Source: Pseudomonadota bacterium (lineage in GTDB: Bacteria; Desulfobacterota; Desulfobulbia; Desulfobulbales; Desulfocapsaceae). Taken from it: a stretch of 64,000 bases of DNA. The position numbers and the translations under genes were made by a program. Positions 27,801 through 37,233 of the stretch are shown in pieces. Location: NCBI GenBank assembly GCA_018820855.1, contig JAHJNL010000025.1, positions 1-64,000 on the forward strand, written 5' to 3'. The notes under the pieces are model-generated. The model did no database searches. It was not told where the DNA came from and saw nothing but the letters and a program-made list of their open reading frames with translations. Every line of letters begins with the position of its first letter. Positions within the stretch are counted from its first letter, which is position 1.

Positions 27801-28542
27801 CCAAGGGATGAGAATTCTGCTGGCCGAAGATGAATTCATCAATATGACTCTGGCCCTTGCCCTGCTCAATCAGGAAGGACTTCAGGTCACCACGGCTGTC
27901 AATGGCCGTGAGGCTGTGGAGTGCTTCCGCAAAGGGTCTTTTGATGCCATACTGATGGATATCCAGATGCCGGAATTGGATGGTTACCAGGCCACGGCTG
28001 CCATCCGCGCCCACGAAAAGCTCCATGCCGGCCATGTTCCCATCATCGCCATGACAGCCCATGCCATGCAGGGCGATCGGGAAAAATGTCTTGCCTCAGG
28101 CATGGATGACTATATCAGTAAACCCCTTGATCCGGAAACCATGTTCCTGGTCATTGAGCGACAGCTTGTCAACAGTGTACTGGTGGCTGACGATCAACCT
28201 GTAAGCCGAACCATCGCCGCCAAAATTTTCATGGACCTGGGGTGGCAGGTCACCCTTGCGGAAAATGGAAAACAGGCCCGCTACGAGTGTACCCGCTCCC
28301 AGTTTGATCTGATTTTCATGGATATCCAGATGTCAGATATAGACGGCATGGAAACAACAGAGCAGATCAGAAAACGGGAGCAGAAAACAGGAAAACATAC
28401 CAGTATCATTGCCCTCACGGTCCTGTCTGAAAACAAGGATCGGCAGAAATGGCTGGATGCCGGCATGGATGCCTTTCTTGAAAAGCCTATTACTGCAGCA
28501 AAGATCCAGGAAACCCTTGAAAAGCTCTCAATAACACAGTAA
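24850..28542 (+). CDS. Membrane hybrid histidine kinase with Cache, three PAS and two receiver domains
   Basis: A 1,230-residue sensor. Order: membrane segment (about 17-40), periplasmic Cache-type domain (about 45-285; IVYVMDRDGLVTACT, FRPYFTSAIAGKS, GLYFSSPI), second membrane segment (about 295-318), three PAS/PAC units (about 345-470, 475-595, 600-725), HisKA with the phospho-His in FLANMSHEIRTPMNGIMG, HATPase (LVNNGLKFT, DTGIGIPKE, GGTGLGLTI), then two C-terminal receivers with acceptor Asp in LMDIQMPELDG and FMDIQMSDIDG. It probably senses a small molecule outside the cytoplasm. No HPt or output regulator is adjacent. The gene lies between the glycan and ABC loci and could control either; this is not shown. 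Confidence 0.92.
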   Translation: MPTFTPSTSWDPALRRKIFLLILGCAVACSSLIFLTIKGQNLYLLNTHRQHTTLTANHINSLLTRQLTTASKKLSQQPDVLASALHQTPPDHPLLTTQLRGIRDVLSAAIVYVMDRDGLVTACTPTSSNGDNLTGNNYRFRPYFTSAIAGKSTCYPALGITTNKRGLYFSSPIIGNNGQPVGVAVIKSGMEQITAILDEARPEISLLVSEQNIIFAASKAKKDWIYHAGSPLSPTERKEIIKSKQFGSSPLSELPVDLSQSWVFLDGISYQVVSVPIDLPGWSLSTLKKKQPLYPLASTVVLVFSLFLTYLLVMNLIAASTRKQLKSGIAAEIEQRKNAQARLQESENRYRTLFENSQDANLLIDTPYIIDCNEAALRLFGYDDKEELLQRDPAKLSPPLQEDGSKSRKKAEEMMNTAIRNGSHKFQWRHLHKDGSPFWAEVSVTTISLLDKTLLHTIIRDITKKKYEEEQLQLYFRAVSQSIDGICITNLHGVMQYTNQAWDSMHGYRSEEQLGKNLSIHHTNKQLEEDLANMLQEVIRVGHMIQIIGHRKKDTVEFQTLTSITALLDKEGDPSGFLVISRDISENIDIEQKSRVLSQAVEQNFDGIVLTDLDERVLRANAAWANMHGFTDKDSLIDQQLTIFHTPEQNKNELTPFLRKVWEKGHHFAEIGHLHQDGSLFPTAMNISLFRDEQDAPIGLLVTARDISMQKDTEQSLIRAKEEAEAANQAKGEFLANMSHEIRTPMNGIMGMTRLLMDSPLAPEQQNQLRMVQSSATRLLGIINDILDFSKIEAGKLLLEEVTFSLEEKLDELFTLMAQKAAERHIELKKQIPDEIPTHLIGDPSRLTQILINLVNNGLKFTENGSVSINITLEESTQSDCLLRFAIQDTGIGIPKEKQAIIFQSFSQADTSHTRKYGGTGLGLTISSQLCRLMGGEIGLESEEGTGATFWFTSRFKIPLNTHKKEDSNLGTFVQSGLSRQEILQGMRILLAEDEFINMTLALALLNQEGLQVTTAVNGREAVECFRKGSFDAILMDIQMPELDGYQATAAIRAHEKLHAGHVPIIAMTAHAMQGDREKCLASGMDDYISKPLDPETMFLVIERQLVNSVLVADDQPVSRTIAAKIFMDLGWQVTLAENGKQARYECTRSQFDLIFMDIQMSDIDGMETTEQIRKREQKTGKHTSIIALTVLSENKDRQKWLDAGMDAFLEKPITAAKIQETLEKLSITQ

Positions 28543-28628
28543 GAAAATAGATGTTTTGAGAATCTTTCTCTCACGGGTATTGGAATCAACAAAATGTCTG
28601 GAATTTTTTGCAGCAGAGGATCAGACTC

Positions 28629-29279
28629 ATGAGACGTCTCATCGTGTTGCCCTGGAAAAAATCGGTTGAAATTGCCTACAAATCCATTCGGGCACGTTTC
28701 TTTCGCTCCCTGGTAACCACCTTGACCCTGGTCCTGGCCGTCTCTTTTCTCTCCTTCAGCCAGGTGAGCATCGACATTGCTGATAAAATGCTGGCAACGG
28801 GTGACCCTTCACTCTGTCAGATGCTGATGCGCTGCGGCTATGATATCCTTCCCGGTGATACCAGCCTTGCCGCATCTCCCAAGCAACGCTGGATCATCAC
28901 CCTTTCTCTGCTTGTCTGTGTTGTGGGAATCATCAACGCACAGCTGATGTCAGTCACGGAACGATTTCGGGAGATCGGCACCATGAAATGCCTGGGCGCC
29001 CTTGATCGGTTCATTGTCCGACTCTTTGTCATGGAGGCAGCCATGCAGGGTTTTGCAGGTGCCTCATTCGGAGCAGTATTGGGAGGAATTTCCGCCTTCC
29101 TTGCCGCCCTTTTCCGTTTCGGCCCTGACACCATCAGCCTTTTTCCCTGGCAGGCCATCTTTGTTTCTGTCTCCACAGCTTTTGTTACCGGTATCGGTTT
29201 GAGCCTGCTCGGTGTCCTCTATCCGGCAATTATCGCGGCACGTATGCAACCGGTGGAAGCCATGCGGGTGGAACAATAA
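28629..29279 (+). CDS. Minimal FtsX-like ABC permease
   Basis: A 216-residue inner-membrane protein with the FtsX/MacB permease core of four helices: the first near residues 22-44, then three at the C-terminus. The conserved ERFREIGTMKCLGA segment contacts the ATPase, and the family's PVEAMR ending is present. The large periplasmic domain of MacB is almost absent (about 40 residues). The ATG at 28629 has GAGGA eight bases upstream and is preferred over the TTG at 28608. The next gene encodes the matching ATPase, and a much larger FtsX permease follows, so the pair could form a heterodimeric membrane unit. Confidence 0.87.
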   Translation: MRRLIVLPWKKSVEIAYKSIRARFFRSLVTTLTLVLAVSFLSFSQVSIDIADKMLATGDPSLCQMLMRCGYDILPGDTSLAASPKQRWIITLSLLVCVVGIINAQLMSVTERFREIGTMKCLGALDRFIVRLFVMEAAMQGFAGASFGAVLGGISAFLAALFRFGPDTISLFPWQAIFVSVSTAFVTGIGLSLLGVLYPAIIAARMQPVEAMRVEQ

Positions 29280-29517
29280 GACAGGTTTCAGATAACACAG
29301 GTTACGTCTCAAGCAACGGGAAAGGCATATTTGTCAAACAACGCAGCTGGAGTTTGGGAATCGACTAACCATCTTATGCAAATGCGAATCTGCCAACTTA
29401 CCTTAAAATTCACGACAAAAAGCATTCAGACAGACATGCCCACTGATCACATGGTTTATATGTTATATCATTATACTCTACCAGAAACCTTGAGCACTCT
29501 CTTAACGAGGCCTGACA

Positions 29518-30246
29518 ATGTCTGAAAAACTTATCGTCCGCGTCACAGGAGTCACTAAAGATTTTGACCTGGGAAAGATCGTGGTCAAGGTCCTGAAAGG
29601 CATTGATCTTGAAATCGAAACCGGAAAATATGTCTCCATCATGGGCCCTTCAGGATCAGGAAAATCCACTCTTTTCAATATGATCGGCGGCCTGGACAAA
29701 CCCACTCAGGGCAAGGTCTTTATCGACGAGGTGGACATTGCCCAACTCGATGCCTATGAACTGGCATGGTTACGCTGCCGAAAAATCGGTTACATCTTCC
29801 AGACCTTCAATCTGATCCCGGTCATGACAGCCCTTGAAAATGTCACCCTTCCCATGACCTTTGCCGGAACACCAAACGAAGCTGCCGTGCACCGGGGAAT
29901 GAAGCTCCTCAGTCAGGTCGGACTTGAAGGAAGACACGGACATAAACCGGCAGAACTCTCCGGCGGCCAACAGCAACGAGTGGCCGTGGCCAGAGCTCTA
30001 GCCAACAATCCATCCATCATCCTCGCCGATGAACCCACCGGCAACCTGGATCTCTCCACCGGAGAAGAGATTATCTCCCTGTTAAAACAACTCAGCCAGG
30101 AACAGGGAACAACTGTTATCTCCGCCACCCATGACTTCAAGATGCTGAACGTCTCAGACCAGGTGATCTGGATACGCGATGGGCGTGTGGACAAGATACA
30201 GGAACGAGCTGAACTGGAAATCCACACTGGAGGAATGAGCAGCTGA
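29518..30246 (+). CDS. ABC transporter ATP-binding protein, LolD/MacB type
   Basis: A 242-residue ATPase. Walker A is GPSGSGKST, the Q-loop is IFQTFNLIP, the signature is LSGGQQQR, Walker B is ILADEPTGNLD, and the H-loop His is in SATHDFKML. The DEPTGNLD and Q-loop forms are typical of the LolD/MacB/FtsE group, which drives mechanotransmission across the membrane rather than classic substrate import. It lies between the two FtsX-like permeases. Confidence 0.94.
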   Translation: MSEKLIVRVTGVTKDFDLGKIVVKVLKGIDLEIETGKYVSIMGPSGSGKSTLFNMIGGLDKPTQGKVFIDEVDIAQLDAYELAWLRCRKIGYIFQTFNLIPVMTALENVTLPMTFAGTPNEAAVHRGMKLLSQVGLEGRHGHKPAELSGGQQQRVAVARALANNPSIILADEPTGNLDLSTGEEIISLLKQLSQEQGTTVISATHDFKMLNVSDQVIWIRDGRVDKIQERAELEIHTGGMSS

Positions 30247-30275
30247 GCTTCTGCATAAGCTGCTTGCTGACGCCC

Positions 30276-33200
30276 ATGTCCCTCTTCCTACCCTCCTTGT
30301 TCAGGATCATCGCCCCTCTTCTTCTGATCCTGACTGTCAACTCCTCCTGGGCAGCCGCCTCCCCCCTGCTCTCTTTACAAGAACAGACAAGCAGGCTCAG
30401 CAGTTATGCAGAGAGAACCACAGGCAGTGAAGGATGCAGGAGTGGTGCGTCTTTTATCCGGGAGCAATTTCTAGCCATGGGGCTGACTGCCGAGACCTAC
30501 AGTTTTCCTGTCTCAGTTCGGCAGATAACAGGTGCCAGTCTGCAGGTAGGAGAAAAAAGCGTTCCCCTCAATAATTTAGTCTATAACGCCATTACTCCAG
30601 AGGCCACCAATGGAAAACTGAGTGGTCCTCTGTACTATGTCGGGTCTGGGAAATGGTCGGAAGTGCAAGGGGCACGGATCGACAAGGCCATCATCCTCAT
30701 AGATGCCGATTCCGGTCAAAACTGGCAGCAATTGGCATCGCTTGGTGCACAGGCCATTATCTATCTCAACCGGGATGGACGCCGATCGAAATACCTCTTC
30801 CAGGAAAAGGAAGAACTGACCCCCATTCAACTGCCCTGTTTTTGGATGGAAAAAGAAGAGTTCCTGCAGATCTTTCCTGCTCTTACGTCCCTCAAACCGG
30901 GACTTCTCCTCTCTAAGAGTGTGACCCTCTCCTCCTCGATTCACTGGCAGGAGATCATGGCCGAGAACATCTATGCCCTGATCCCCGGTTCCGATCCAGA
31001 GTTAAAAAAAGAGCTCTTGCTTCTTGAGGCCTTCTATGACAGTTCCGCATTTGTCGCGGGCCGTGCTCCTGGCGCAGACGAGGCAGCCTCCATTGCCACC
31101 CTGCTGCATACAGCTCACAACCTGCAGCAGCACCCTCCTGCGCGATCAGTACTCCTGGTGGCCACCAGCGGCCACAGCCAATCCCTCGCAGGTCTGCGGG
31201 ATCTCATCTGGAGCATCAACAGCAAATCAAAAACGTTACGAGAACAAAAGAAACAGCTCAAAACCTCTTTAGATAACACCGAGAAAAATCTGAAAATCCT
31301 GGAAGGTCTCAGCTGGCCGCTGCAGAAAGATGAGGCACGTGACAAAATCCTTGCCCAGGCCATGGCTGACCATCTTAAGCTTTCTGTGGATTCCGTTTCC
31401 AGGGATCTGATCAGCCTCCGCTTACAACAGGACAACAGTAGCGCCGGCAAAGAGGCGATCAGAAAACTATCCAAAACCCGCCTCCTCTATCGACGCATTG
31501 GCTGGCGCAGCTCTTTTCACGATATGGGGAAAGAGGAAACAAAACTCTTTCAAGAGGCCATCCCCCCGGCCACCAAAAGCAACGAAAACAAAAAACAAGA
31601 AATCAAGACCCACCTGAAGGCCCTGAAGAGCGCCCACGAGTTCAGAGAATTGGTCAATGAATATGATGTGGCCGCCATGGTCTCGTTGCATCTTTCCAGC
31701 CATGGGAACGGCCTGGGGGCATTTCACCAGGGTTTTCTTTACAATCTGAAGGCTGGAGTCAACCGAACCGGAATTTATTCGGTAGTGGCCGATCTCCTCG
31801 ATGAAGCTGCAGCCAACAGTTCCAGCAACACTCCCTATATCAACACCCTCCGTCCCAGTCGTCTCCGCTCCTGGGACTCCTGGTTTCTCGATCAGCCTCC
31901 ACTGGGCGGAGAAGTCACCTCCCTTGCCGGCTTTCTCGGCATCAGTTTAGTCAGCACCGGAGATGCTCGCTCATCCTGGGGAACCCCTTGGGACACCGCG
32001 CAAAACATCAACTGGACAAACCTTGAAAATCAGGCGCGTCTTATCAACGATATGATCCTGGCCATGGCCGGTAGCGCAAAGCTGCATTCCGGCAAACTCC
32101 CCCGCGAAGGTTTTGCAACCGTTAGCGGACGTGCCAATCTCCTCCTTCAGGGCGAGCTCTTCGCCGACTATCCTGCGGCGAAGACCACCCTGCTTGCCTA
32201 TCAGGGCATGCAAAAATATTACACCACTGTGGATTCAGCCGGAACATTTCAGATCAAAGGCGTAGCAGACAAAAAGCATGTCCTGGACAAGGTCATCATC
32301 GAAGGCTATCGCTTTGATGAGGAAACAGGACAGGTCCTCTGGGCCATTGATAAAAAAGAGACCGGAAAAAATAATTACCGCCTGAAGATCCGTAAGCAGG
32401 AAGTCAAGACTGACCTCATCCTCTTCAGCTGCAAAGAGACCACCATCTTTGGCCTGCTCGAACCCCGTAACTTTCAGTACCTGACGAAAATAGACCTTCT
32501 GGACGGTCGCCGCGATGCCCCGCCTCAGCATTACTGGTACAGCCGTATCGACACACGCAGTTCCACCATGGCCTCCATCTATACAGAACCGGGAACCTGG
32601 CTCAAGGCCACCCTGTCCGACAACGTTCTCACCCGTAAGATGATCCTCACCAATGGCACCCCGAAAAACCCCATGGGTTTCGGTTTTGCGGTGAACCAGT
32701 ATAATGCCATTCACAACACGGTCTACCAGACTGCCCGCGATATCTGGACACTCCTTGCCCCAAGGATTGAAAATCTGGAGAGCCACGGCATCTTTGACGG
32801 CAAAATCAACGAACTCAAGGCACGTGGCATGAATGCCCTGCACAGGGCCGAGTCCAGCCTGGCAGAGTATGACTACGAAACCTTCAGCAATGCTGCCTCA
32901 GAATCTCTGGCCCTGGCAGACCGGGTCTACGTCCAGGTGGAAAAAACGCAGAAGGATGTCCTCTTCGGAGTACTCTTCTACATTGCCCTGTTTGTTCCCT
33001 TTGCCTTCTGCATGGAACGTTTTCTTTTTAATTTTGCGAACATCTATAAACGTATCATAGCCTTCAGTGGAATCCTGCTCATCCTCATCGCTGTCATCCG
33101 CCAGGTCCATCCCGCCTTTCAACTGGCATACAGCCCCACAGTGGTCATTCTCGCCTTCTTTATCATCGGCTTGTCGCTGATGGTCAGCCTCATTATCTTT

Positions 33201-35099
33201 TTCCGCTTTGAAGAAGAAATGATACTCCTGCAACGCCGGGCCAGTCATAAACGTCCTGCCGAAATCAGTCACTGGAAGGCCTTTACCGCTGCTTTTTTTC
33301 TTGGCGTTTCCAACCTGCGGCGCAGACGAATCCGTACCGTTCTCACCTGTCTGACTCTCATCATTCTCACCTTTACCATCATGAGTTTTACCACGGTAAA
33401 ATCAGGAAAACGCCAAAGCAGGCTTTTTTTCCTGGAAAGAGCTCCCTATCAGGGACTGCTCCTGAAAAAAGTCGACTGGCGAAGCCTGCCTGTGGAAGCG
33501 GTAAGCATTCTTGTGGACGGATTTCAAGATGCGACTGGTATCGCTCCCCGTATCTGGCTTGAAGCAAAAGAGGCCACCCAGGCCGTACATGTTCCGCTGC
33601 AGCACAACGAGAACAATGCTGAGCTGCAGGGACTGATTGGACTCTCACCCTCTGAAGCAGAGGTCACCGGGCTCGACAGGCTCCTCACTGCAGGACGCTG
33701 GTTCACCAGTGATGACCGCTTGGCTATCATCCTGGAGCAGAATATGGCCAATGCACTCGGGGTGCGAGCCAACGGCACTGAAAAAATAAAACTCTGGGGC
33801 CAGGACTTTACCGTGATCGGCAGTTTTGCCGGAACCTCTTTCGATCAAACCCTGGACCTTGACGGTGAACCCCTTACCCCGGTCACCTTTCCGGAGGAAT
33901 CAGGGACAGAGATCACCGAGGTGGAGCAGGAGGCAATAGAATCAGGAGATGACATCCGTTCCTTTCAAGGCCGCTACCGTCACATTCCCGCCTCACAGAT
34001 AGCCATTATTCCGGCGACTACTCTTCTTACCATGGGAGGCAAGCTGAAGAATCTGGCGGTTCTCCCCCAGGAAAATGAGTCCATCAGTGGCACTGCCGAA
34101 AGATTGGTGGACCGCTTCAGTATGGCTATCTTTGCCGGAGAAAAAGACGGTGTATGGCTCTACAACCAGAGTGACGCAATACAATACAGCGGATTACCCA
34201 ACATCGTGATCCCACTCCTCATCTCCATCTTTATTGTCCTCAACACCATGATCAGCTCCGTCTACGAGCGTAAAAACGAGATTGCAATCTACACTTCAGT
34301 TGGACTTGCCCCCTCCCATGTCTCCTTTCTCTTTGTGGCCGAGGCCCTGGCCCTGGCCGTCATATCCGTGGTCATGGGCTACCTGTTCGCCCAGGTATCG
34401 GCCTCACTCTTTGCCGATACCAGACTCTGGGCAGGACTCACAGTCAACTACTCATCCATGGCAGGTGTTGCTGCCATGATTCTGGTTATCGGAGTAGTCC
34501 TGCTTTCTGTAATTTACCCGTCCCGGCTGGCAGCCCAGATCGCCATTCCTGATGTCAACAGCAGCTTTACCCTGCCGAAACCCGTTAACAACCGAATCAC
34601 CGTCACTCTGCCCTTTTTTATGAAATATGACGAGCATGATTCCATCGGAGGCTTCATCTACAGCTATTTCATCTCCCACCAGGACGTGTCCCACGGAATT
34701 TTTTCCACGGGACCGGTGGACCTGATCTTCAGCTGCTGCAATATAGACCAGATGAAGAAACTGGTACAAGATGCTGAAAAGCCACACGAAATCCACTGCA
34801 CTTATATCCGGTCAAAAGTCTGGCTTGCACCTTTCGACTTTGGTATCATGCAGTGGGTTGATATCCAGTTCTGTCCGGTTGAAGGAGATACAACCTACCT
34901 GGAAATCAAGGTCACGATGGAACGCCGATCCGGAGAGGAACAGGTCTGGCAGCGGATCAACACCTCCTTTCTTCATAACTTACGGAAACAGTTGCTGATC
35001 TGGCGCTCCATTGACGATGCAAGTCATAAACACTTTTCTGAACAGTTCAGGCAGATTGCCGCAAAGAGTCAGGCGGCAGGAGTAGAGGACCATGCATAG
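30276..35099 (+). CDS. Fusion of degenerate M28-peptidase-like ectodomain and FtsX permease
   Basis: About 1,607 residues. Order: signal/anchor (5-30); M28 aminopeptidase-like domain with PA-like insert (about 35-600); beta-rich domain (about 615-800); helical stretch; three membrane helices (about 895-985); FtsX helix 1 (about 1020-1045); MacB-like periplasmic domain (to about 1305); three more FtsX helices including SSVYERKNEIAIYTSVGL and VIYPSRLAAQ; and a cytoplasmic domain of about 170 residues. M28 metal ligands are not kept: the HYDS position reads FYDS, GAnDD reads GADEA, and the catalytic EE reads GHS. A non-catalytic binding role is therefore inferred. The ATG at 30276 is preferred over the TTG at 30264; neither has a clear ribosome-binding site. 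Confidence 0.85.
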   Translation: MSLFLPSLFRIIAPLLLILTVNSSWAAASPLLSLQEQTSRLSSYAERTTGSEGCRSGASFIREQFLAMGLTAETYSFPVSVRQITGASLQVGEKSVPLNNLVYNAITPEATNGKLSGPLYYVGSGKWSEVQGARIDKAIILIDADSGQNWQQLASLGAQAIIYLNRDGRRSKYLFQEKEELTPIQLPCFWMEKEEFLQIFPALTSLKPGLLLSKSVTLSSSIHWQEIMAENIYALIPGSDPELKKELLLLEAFYDSSAFVAGRAPGADEAASIATLLHTAHNLQQHPPARSVLLVATSGHSQSLAGLRDLIWSINSKSKTLREQKKQLKTSLDNTEKNLKILEGLSWPLQKDEARDKILAQAMADHLKLSVDSVSRDLISLRLQQDNSSAGKEAIRKLSKTRLLYRRIGWRSSFHDMGKEETKLFQEAIPPATKSNENKKQEIKTHLKALKSAHEFRELVNEYDVAAMVSLHLSSHGNGLGAFHQGFLYNLKAGVNRTGIYSVVADLLDEAAANSSSNTPYINTLRPSRLRSWDSWFLDQPPLGGEVTSLAGFLGISLVSTGDARSSWGTPWDTAQNINWTNLENQARLINDMILAMAGSAKLHSGKLPREGFATVSGRANLLLQGELFADYPAAKTTLLAYQGMQKYYTTVDSAGTFQIKGVADKKHVLDKVIIEGYRFDEETGQVLWAIDKKETGKNNYRLKIRKQEVKTDLILFSCKETTIFGLLEPRNFQYLTKIDLLDGRRDAPPQHYWYSRIDTRSSTMASIYTEPGTWLKATLSDNVLTRKMILTNGTPKNPMGFGFAVNQYNAIHNTVYQTARDIWTLLAPRIENLESHGIFDGKINELKARGMNALHRAESSLAEYDYETFSNAASESLALADRVYVQVEKTQKDVLFGVLFYIALFVPFAFCMERFLFNFANIYKRIIAFSGILLILIAVIRQVHPAFQLAYSPTVVILAFFIIGLSLMVSLIIFFRFEEEMILLQRRASHKRPAEISHWKAFTAAFFLGVSNLRRRRIRTVLTCLTLIILTFTIMSFTTVKSGKRQSRLFFLERAPYQGLLLKKVDWRSLPVEAVSILVDGFQDATGIAPRIWLEAKEATQAVHVPLQHNENNAELQGLIGLSPSEAEVTGLDRLLTAGRWFTSDDRLAIILEQNMANALGVRANGTEKIKLWGQDFTVIGSFAGTSFDQTLDLDGEPLTPVTFPEESGTEITEVEQEAIESGDDIRSFQGRYRHIPASQIAIIPATTLLTMGGKLKNLAVLPQENESISGTAERLVDRFSMAIFAGEKDGVWLYNQSDAIQYSGLPNIVIPLLISIFIVLNTMISSVYERKNEIAIYTSVGLAPSHVSFLFVAEALALAVISVVMGYLFAQVSASLFADTRLWAGLTVNYSSMAGVAAMILVIGVVLLSVIYPSRLAAQIAIPDVNSSFTLPKPVNNRITVTLPFFMKYDEHDSIGGFIYSYFISHQDVSHGIFSTGPVDLIFSCCNIDQMKKLVQDAEKPHEIHCTYIRSKVWLAPFDFGIMQWVDIQFCPVEGDTTYLEIKVTMERRSGEEQVWQRINTSFLHNLRKQLLIWRSIDDASHKHFSEQFRQIAAKSQAAGVEDHA

Positions 35100-35143
35100 C
35101 AGGAAGTTCTCAGCACCACAGATCCCCCAAGGGCACTATTATC

Positions 35144-37141
35144 ATGCATGAGCAACAGAAAACAGGATCAGTCATACGGCTGCGGGCCATTGTCACAGGA
35201 ATAGTGCTGGCCGTTAGCATCTGCCTGCTCACTCCGTTTAACAACATCTATCAGCAGGCAACTCCCCTCGGCGGTGGCCATTTTCCCCTGGCACCCTTTT
35301 TCATTTTTCTTCTTCTCACCATCCTTATTGCCATAACCACTAAGCTCTTTCGTTCCAGGTCCCCATTTCTCTCCGGAAACGAGCTCTTGATTATCTGGAT
35401 AGAAATGGTCATCGGCTCAGGAATCGCCTATACAGGGCTTGCCCGCACCTTGCTCCTCAATCTCACGGCTCCTATCCATTTCGCCTCTGTCAGTAACCAA
35501 TGGGAAAAGAGCCTGCACAGCATCCTCCCCTCCGGAATCACGCCAAGCGACAGCGGAGCCATCGAAATGCTGTATACCGGTCTACCCGGCGGACGTGATA
35601 TGAACTGGCTGGAAGTGGCCTCGGCGATCCCCTGGCAGCCATGGCTGACACCCCTTATGCTCTGGGGCTGTTTTATTCTCTTATCCTACTGTTTCATGCT
35701 CTTTGTCATCAATCTCCTCTCTCGTCAGTGGATCCATAATGAACGGATAAACTTCCCCCTGCTTCGTGTTCCAGAGATGCTGAGCAGATCCCTTGACGAT
35801 GGAAAGCTTGGCTCATTTTTCAGCAACCGCTTTCTCCTGGCCGGTCTCCTCTTGCCGATTGGTCTCCATTTTCTTAACGGTTTTCACTTTTATTATCCCT
35901 CCGTCCCCCAGTTACCGACCTTGATCCTTGCCGGCCCCTACTTCCCGGATCACGGTCTCTTCTCCGGCTTCCAGAAACTCAAGATATATATCTATCCGGC
36001 TTTTATCGGCTTTGCCTTTCTTACTTCACGACAGATCTCCTTCAGCTTCTGGTTCTTCTTTATTCTCGGCGGACTGTTATTCGGCATCCTTGGCCTCCTG
36101 GGTTATACCATACCCGCCTCCGAGCTCGGCATCACCTTTGGCCCTACGCTGGCCAGACCTGAAGAGACACAGATGATCGGGGCCTACGGGATCTTCTTTT
36201 TCTTTCTCCTCTGGCTGGCAAGAGCACACCTCATGGAGGTGACCAGAGAATCTCTTTTCCTTGTAAAACCCAGTAAGTCACGAACTGAATGGTTTGATGT
36301 CCGTCTTTCTTTCTGGGGAAGCATCTTCTGTTTCGGGGCTCTGCTCTTCTGGGCAACCTGGCTGGGCATGAGTCTGACCACAGCCTTCTTTTTCCTCTGT
36401 GTTGCTTTTATGATCATGCTGGTGGCAACCCGGATTATCTGCCAAGGCGGCCTTGCCTACTTCACCCTCCCCGCCGCCCCCATGGACGTCTTATTGGCCA
36501 CAGGCGGGACCAAACTCTTCAGCGGGGTGAACGGCCTGATCTGCGGAATGGCTCAGAAGGCACTCTTTGTCGACCTCCGTGAATCCCTGATGCCCTCACT
36601 TCTGCACGCCCGCAAACTGAGTCATGGCAGCAGTACCGGACTCCTTATTTTTTCCGGACTTTTTTTCACCATTCTTGCAAGTCTCGTGGCCTCAATTCTT
36701 GCTATGATGACCCTCTACTATCGCTACGGCATCCGGGAATTACAGATGGAATGGGCAAGCCGGACCACGGTGACGGTCTTTGAAAATGTCCACAGGCTGC
36801 TCACTGCTCCCACGGAAACAGGGAGCTGGATCACCTTTTTTGCCATTACCGGAGCTGTGATCATGCTGATCCTGGTCATCTGTTACCACCGCTTTTACTG
36901 GTGGCCCATTCACCCCTTGGGCTATCTGACTGCCTACAGTTCAGCAATGCGCATCCTCTGGGTCAGTTTCTTTGTCGGCTGGGCCTGTAATGCGCTCTGC
37001 ATGCGCTACGGTGGTGTCTCTCTTTTTAAAAAGGTTCAGTTTTTCTTTATCGGCCTCATCATCGGTGACTTTCTGATGGGAGGAGGCTGGGCTATAGTTG
37101 GACTTTTCACAGATTCCGGTTACCAGGTACTTCCTGACTGA
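35144..37141 (+). CDS. DUF6785-type polytopic membrane protein
   Basis: A 665-residue inner-membrane protein with about 14-16 hydrophobic segments and no signal peptide. Recognisable stretches are LTPFNNIYQQATPLGGGHFP near the start, RINFPLLRVPEML, and ICQGGLAYFTLPAAPMDVLLATGG. I assign it to the DUF6785/DUF6784 group by memory of these features, a family with no known function that is distantly OPT-like. It starts 44 bases after the FtsX fusion and 92 bases before another large polytopic protein, so all three are likely co-transcribed. Confidence 0.72.
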   Translation: MHEQQKTGSVIRLRAIVTGIVLAVSICLLTPFNNIYQQATPLGGGHFPLAPFFIFLLLTILIAITTKLFRSRSPFLSGNELLIIWIEMVIGSGIAYTGLARTLLLNLTAPIHFASVSNQWEKSLHSILPSGITPSDSGAIEMLYTGLPGGRDMNWLEVASAIPWQPWLTPLMLWGCFILLSYCFMLFVINLLSRQWIHNERINFPLLRVPEMLSRSLDDGKLGSFFSNRFLLAGLLLPIGLHFLNGFHFYYPSVPQLPTLILAGPYFPDHGLFSGFQKLKIYIYPAFIGFAFLTSRQISFSFWFFFILGGLLFGILGLLGYTIPASELGITFGPTLARPEETQMIGAYGIFFFFLLWLARAHLMEVTRESLFLVKPSKSRTEWFDVRLSFWGSIFCFGALLFWATWLGMSLTTAFFFLCVAFMIMLVATRIICQGGLAYFTLPAAPMDVLLATGGTKLFSGVNGLICGMAQKALFVDLRESLMPSLLHARKLSHGSSTGLLIFSGLFFTILASLVASILAMMTLYYRYGIRELQMEWASRTTVTVFENVHRLLTAPTETGSWITFFAITGAVIMLILVICYHRFYWWPIHPLGYLTAYSSAMRILWVSFFVGWACNALCMRYGGVSLFKKVQFFFIGLIIGDFLMGGGWAIVGLFTDSGYQVLPD

Positions 37142-37233
37142 CAAAAGCTTCGGGGAGAAAGGCGGAAGACTGAGGGCAAGAAAATCCGTTCTTGTTTCAG
37201 CCTTTCCCCCTAATCACCTAATAATTTGATATT

